Source: Monilinia fructicola
Taxonomy: Eukaryota; Ascomycota; Leotiomycetes; Helotiales; Sclerotiniaceae
Direction: 5' to 3'
Length of the DNA: 64,000 nucleotides
Assembly (NCBI GenBank): GCA_008692225.1
Contig: VICG01000007.1
Coordinates: forward strand, 1,275,501-1,339,500
Below, piece after piece: positions 61,891-64,000 of this stretch. Every line of letters begins with the position of its first letter. The stretch's first letter is position 1. The position numbers were made by a program, and so were the translations under genes. Below the pieces are notes generated by a model. That model saw only the letters and a program-made list of their open reading frames with translations. It was not told the DNA's origin and ran no database searches.

Positions 61891-62563
61891 TCACGCATTT
61901 TTTTGCAATGCCATCTCGAATTTTTCATCAGTAGAACTTGATTCTGCGCTCCTGTGATGTTTTTCATTTATCGAATCGTGCTCTCGCGCCAGGCTGCTAT
62001 CGTAAGAAGAGCAGGCCTCCATTATGTTCGTATAACTCTGGCTGATTTTACTTTCTGTGCGAATGACGCTGATGAGCCCTTCGAATGCACCTCCTACCAG
62101 CTCGTCGGTCAAGACATGCTGGGTATCTAGTCGAGTAGTGAAATCTCCGACGCAAATCTTTTTGTTATATTTCAATTTGAAGTGGTTCGTGTTTGTTATG
62201 ATCTTTAGCGTTTCAACGTCGGCTTATAGGTCAGCAATTTGAAGCAGAAGAGGTCCTTTAAGCTGTATTTAGTCCAGCGAAGAAATAAAAGCTGGAGTAT
62301 ATCATGACTATTGGATTTGATTGCAGTGATGAGAGGTTTTTCGTCAATCATTGAAGCTCCATTGCTATTGCCACCATTATCGAGTAATAAAATCGCATAC
62401 TTAGGTTGTTAGTTGTAGAGTGAATAAGTGATGTCCGACCATTTACATCGCTTAATCCGGGATTAACATGGACATTAAGGGGGCTCTTTTCACCCATTGG
62501 ATTTAATTCATTCCGCAAAGCAAGGTTAAGTGCATCGCCCATTTTCTCCCCTTTCCTTTCCAA
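61891..62563 (-). pseudogene. Decayed ankyrin-repeat gene
   Basis: On the minus strand the first frame reads MERKGEKMGDALNLALRN, then NVHVNPGLSDVNGRTSLIHS, the end of one ankyrin repeat. The next repeat (AILLLDNGGNSNGASMIDEK, then PLITAIKSNSHDILQLLF) lies one frame away from about 62399. The following module reads GPLLLQIADL, an in-frame TAA near 62226, then ADVETLKIITNTNHFKLKYN, and runs on to the stop at 61891. There is thus at least one shift before the second repeat, another shift after it and one stop, none explained by splice sites. Ankyrin-repeat proteins are frequent accessory genes in filamentous fungi. The pieces keep the repeat pattern, so decay is recent or partly due to sequence errors. 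Confidence 0.6.
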
Positions 62564-63456
62564 CTTATTAACAGAGTGCTTTTATAGAATCTTCATTGCA
62601 AGAAGATCGATCCTACGTTCTAACCCACATTCTACCCCTTATTCTACCTCTTGAGGTTAAGATTAATATTAACCTTGGAGGCTTATTGCTCCGATTTATA
62701 GATTTCCTGTTATTCTTTGATGTTTATGTAATGGACAATGCATCTGAGGATGAGATAAGCTACTGTCCCTTCTTTACTCCTCACTGCTCAAGTATTGATA
62801 AGTGGATGCTTGGCTGGATAATACTTAACATAGTACATGAAGTTTGGGAGAGACTATCGGCATCAAATCCTGGATTCACATCTAAGTCTATCAACTACAA
62901 ATCTTTGAAAAGACTTTTTAAACCCAGTCGTAGAGATACGGGCGTCAACTTTGCAGGTTTGTGCTTCCATTGCAACACTGAATACTGAACACTGGCCATT
63001 TGCATGAACGGTGAACAAGACACACTAAAAAGTGATACTCGAGTAGTGACAGCGACTCTACCTCCGCACCGCAACCGAAATCCGTGATTATATTATATCT
63101 CGATGCTGTATTTTAAATGGTTCACTGGCAGAGTCATTTTCTTCACTCCACACCGAGATTCACCGTGTTGAGAGTTCTACGCATGTCACCTTACACTTGT
63201 CGTCGGCGATCAATCCCTAAACCATGATTTATACGCTGCCATACAGACACTACATGAAATCTCTACTGCCATCTGCCCCACTAGCATTGCTAATCCTGAG
63301 AAACTATATCATGTGGATACTACGCCATCTGCTGGGGATTAAGTCGAAAACCGTCGGGAGCCTAGGAAATTACTCTGATATGGAAGAGTCAACAGAGATG
63401 GCTGGCAAAGAATGTTAGACAAGATAAGTAGAATAATACTATCTATCCAGCAACCT
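62564..63456. other. Region with an unassigned open frame
   Basis: A plus-strand frame is open at 62596-62988. From its first ATG at 62731 it reads MDNASEDEISYCPFFTPHCS, then SIDKWMLGWIILNIVHEVWE and a Lys/Arg-rich end. The composition is protein-like, but no domain, start context or splice partner was found; it may be a gene fragment. A TACTCGAGTA palindrome lies at 63036-63045. Confidence 0.35.
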
Positions 63457-63801
63457 TCAACCACGACAAAAATATGAGTTCTCAATTTCAAGCACAAAAT
63501 TCGCTGCGTAAACTACATGTTGGGAAGAATTAGTCGAAGTCAACTCTTCGATTACGAGAATCGCTAAACCATCTTGATAACTTGGCTTGGGACAATCGAG
63601 CATGCAATTTTTGATTTCGTTCTCTAATCCATCCCAAAATCTATCATCTGGTTTCCAGAAAGCAGTCCTGCTATCGTATACTGTTCTTACTAGATATGGT
63701 ACATTACGATCAAGCGACTTGAAGATAAGGAGCTTACAGGAAGCTATGCATTTTGCAAAAATCCTGGAATCTGGATAGAATCGTTGCAACTTCCGAACCA
63801 T
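63457..63801 (-). CDS. Small hypothetical protein or 3' part of a gene crossing the window edge
   Basis: A 114-codon minus-strand frame opens with MVRKLQRFYPDSRIFAKCIA and contains YLVRTVYDSRTAFWKPDD, FWDGLENEIKNCMLDCPKPS and YAANFVLEIENSYF. Aromatic and charged residues are spaced as in a folded protein. Just upstream (about 63804-63830, minus strand) lies TAACCATCTCGATC..CAACAG, which could be a branch site and acceptor, so the ATG may be internal to a longer gene whose 5' exons lie beyond 64000. I do not recognise the family. Confidence 0.45.
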   Translation of the reverse strand: MVRKLQRFYPDSRIFAKCIASCKLLIFKSLDRNVPYLVRTVYDSRTAFWKPDDRFWDGLENEIKNCMLDCPKPSYQDGLAILVIEELTSTNSSQHVVYAANFVLEIENSYFCRG

Positions 63802-64000
63802 TAATCTGGCTGTTGAAGCTGATCGAGATGGTTAGGTAATATTATTTATTAGTTATTGCGAGTCATAGATATCTTGATAGCAAACCGGCCGCAGTTAATG
63901 TGGGCAATATATAGTATCCAGATACAGACCTTTGCTCCTTTTGTCGCTTAAGCTAACAGATCTTAGACCTGAAGAGATGCAAAAGCGAATGTTATAATGA

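Noticed and set aside
62596..62988. 130-codon plus frame as a confident gene
   Set aside because: Composition is protein-like but it begins at TTG, has no recognised domain and sits among gene fragments; mentioned only as an unassigned frame.

Overview
The window reads as nuclear DNA from a filamentous ascomycete. Genes are split by short spliceosomal introns (45-231 bp) with GT..AG ends and CTAAC, CTAAT, CTGAC or CTAAG branch sites. Intergenic DNA is AT-leaning and there are no operons or ribosome binding sites. The protein style (DUF3433 membrane protein, very large disordered Ser/Pro-rich protein, small F-box-like proteins) fits Leotiomycetes such as Sclerotiniaceae, but that placement is inference only. 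Every gene model below was spliced by hand from donor and acceptor sites plus reading-frame phase.

Layout. 3.6-6.7 kb: disordered protein (+). 9.6-10.6 kb: four-helix membrane protein (+). 11.1-12.1 kb: acyl-protein thioesterase-like hydrolase (+). 12.9-15.5 kb: DUF3433 polytopic membrane protein (+), broken by one extra A. 16.2-17.4 kb: aldo-keto reductase (-). 17.4-23.1 kb: gene-poor. 23.1-30.8 kb: one giant disordered protein of about 2,470 residues (-). 30.8-35.0 kb: a repeat-rich spacer with two TA-flanked inverted-repeat elements of 231 and 796 bp. 35.0-36.1 kb: Golgi t-SNARE SED5 (+), with two apparent 1-nt insertions. 38.9-39.7 and 43.1-44.0 kb: F-box-like proteins, with a broken relative at 51.1-51.6 kb. 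44.9-46.8 kb: GH47 alpha-1,2-mannosidase (-). 47.7-50.2 kb: tandem pair of secreted/transmembrane paralogues (+). 52.9 kb: tRNA-Pro(AGG) with an intron (-). 54.1-55.7 kb: autophagy gene ATG29 with a 10-nt microexon (+). 56.9-57.6 kb: CCCH zinc-finger protein (-). 58.0-59.7 kb: disordered protein with a conserved N-terminus (-). 61.9-62.6 kb: decayed ankyrin-repeat gene (-). 63.5-63.8 kb: small hypothetical gene (-).

How the genes relate. There is no biosynthetic cluster. The housekeeping genes are secretory and membrane-linked: SED5 in ER-Golgi fusion, GH47 in N-glycan trimming, the thioesterase in protein depalmitoylation, the paralogous pair at the cell surface and ATG29 in autophagosome initiation. 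The accessory part (38-52 kb and 61-63 kb) holds a small dispersed F-box-like family plus gene relics. The points most worth checking are the ATG29 microexon, the two inverted-repeat elements together with a recurring TACTCGAGTA palindrome, and the 1-nt homopolymer frameshifts in conserved genes, which suggest consensus errors in the assembly.
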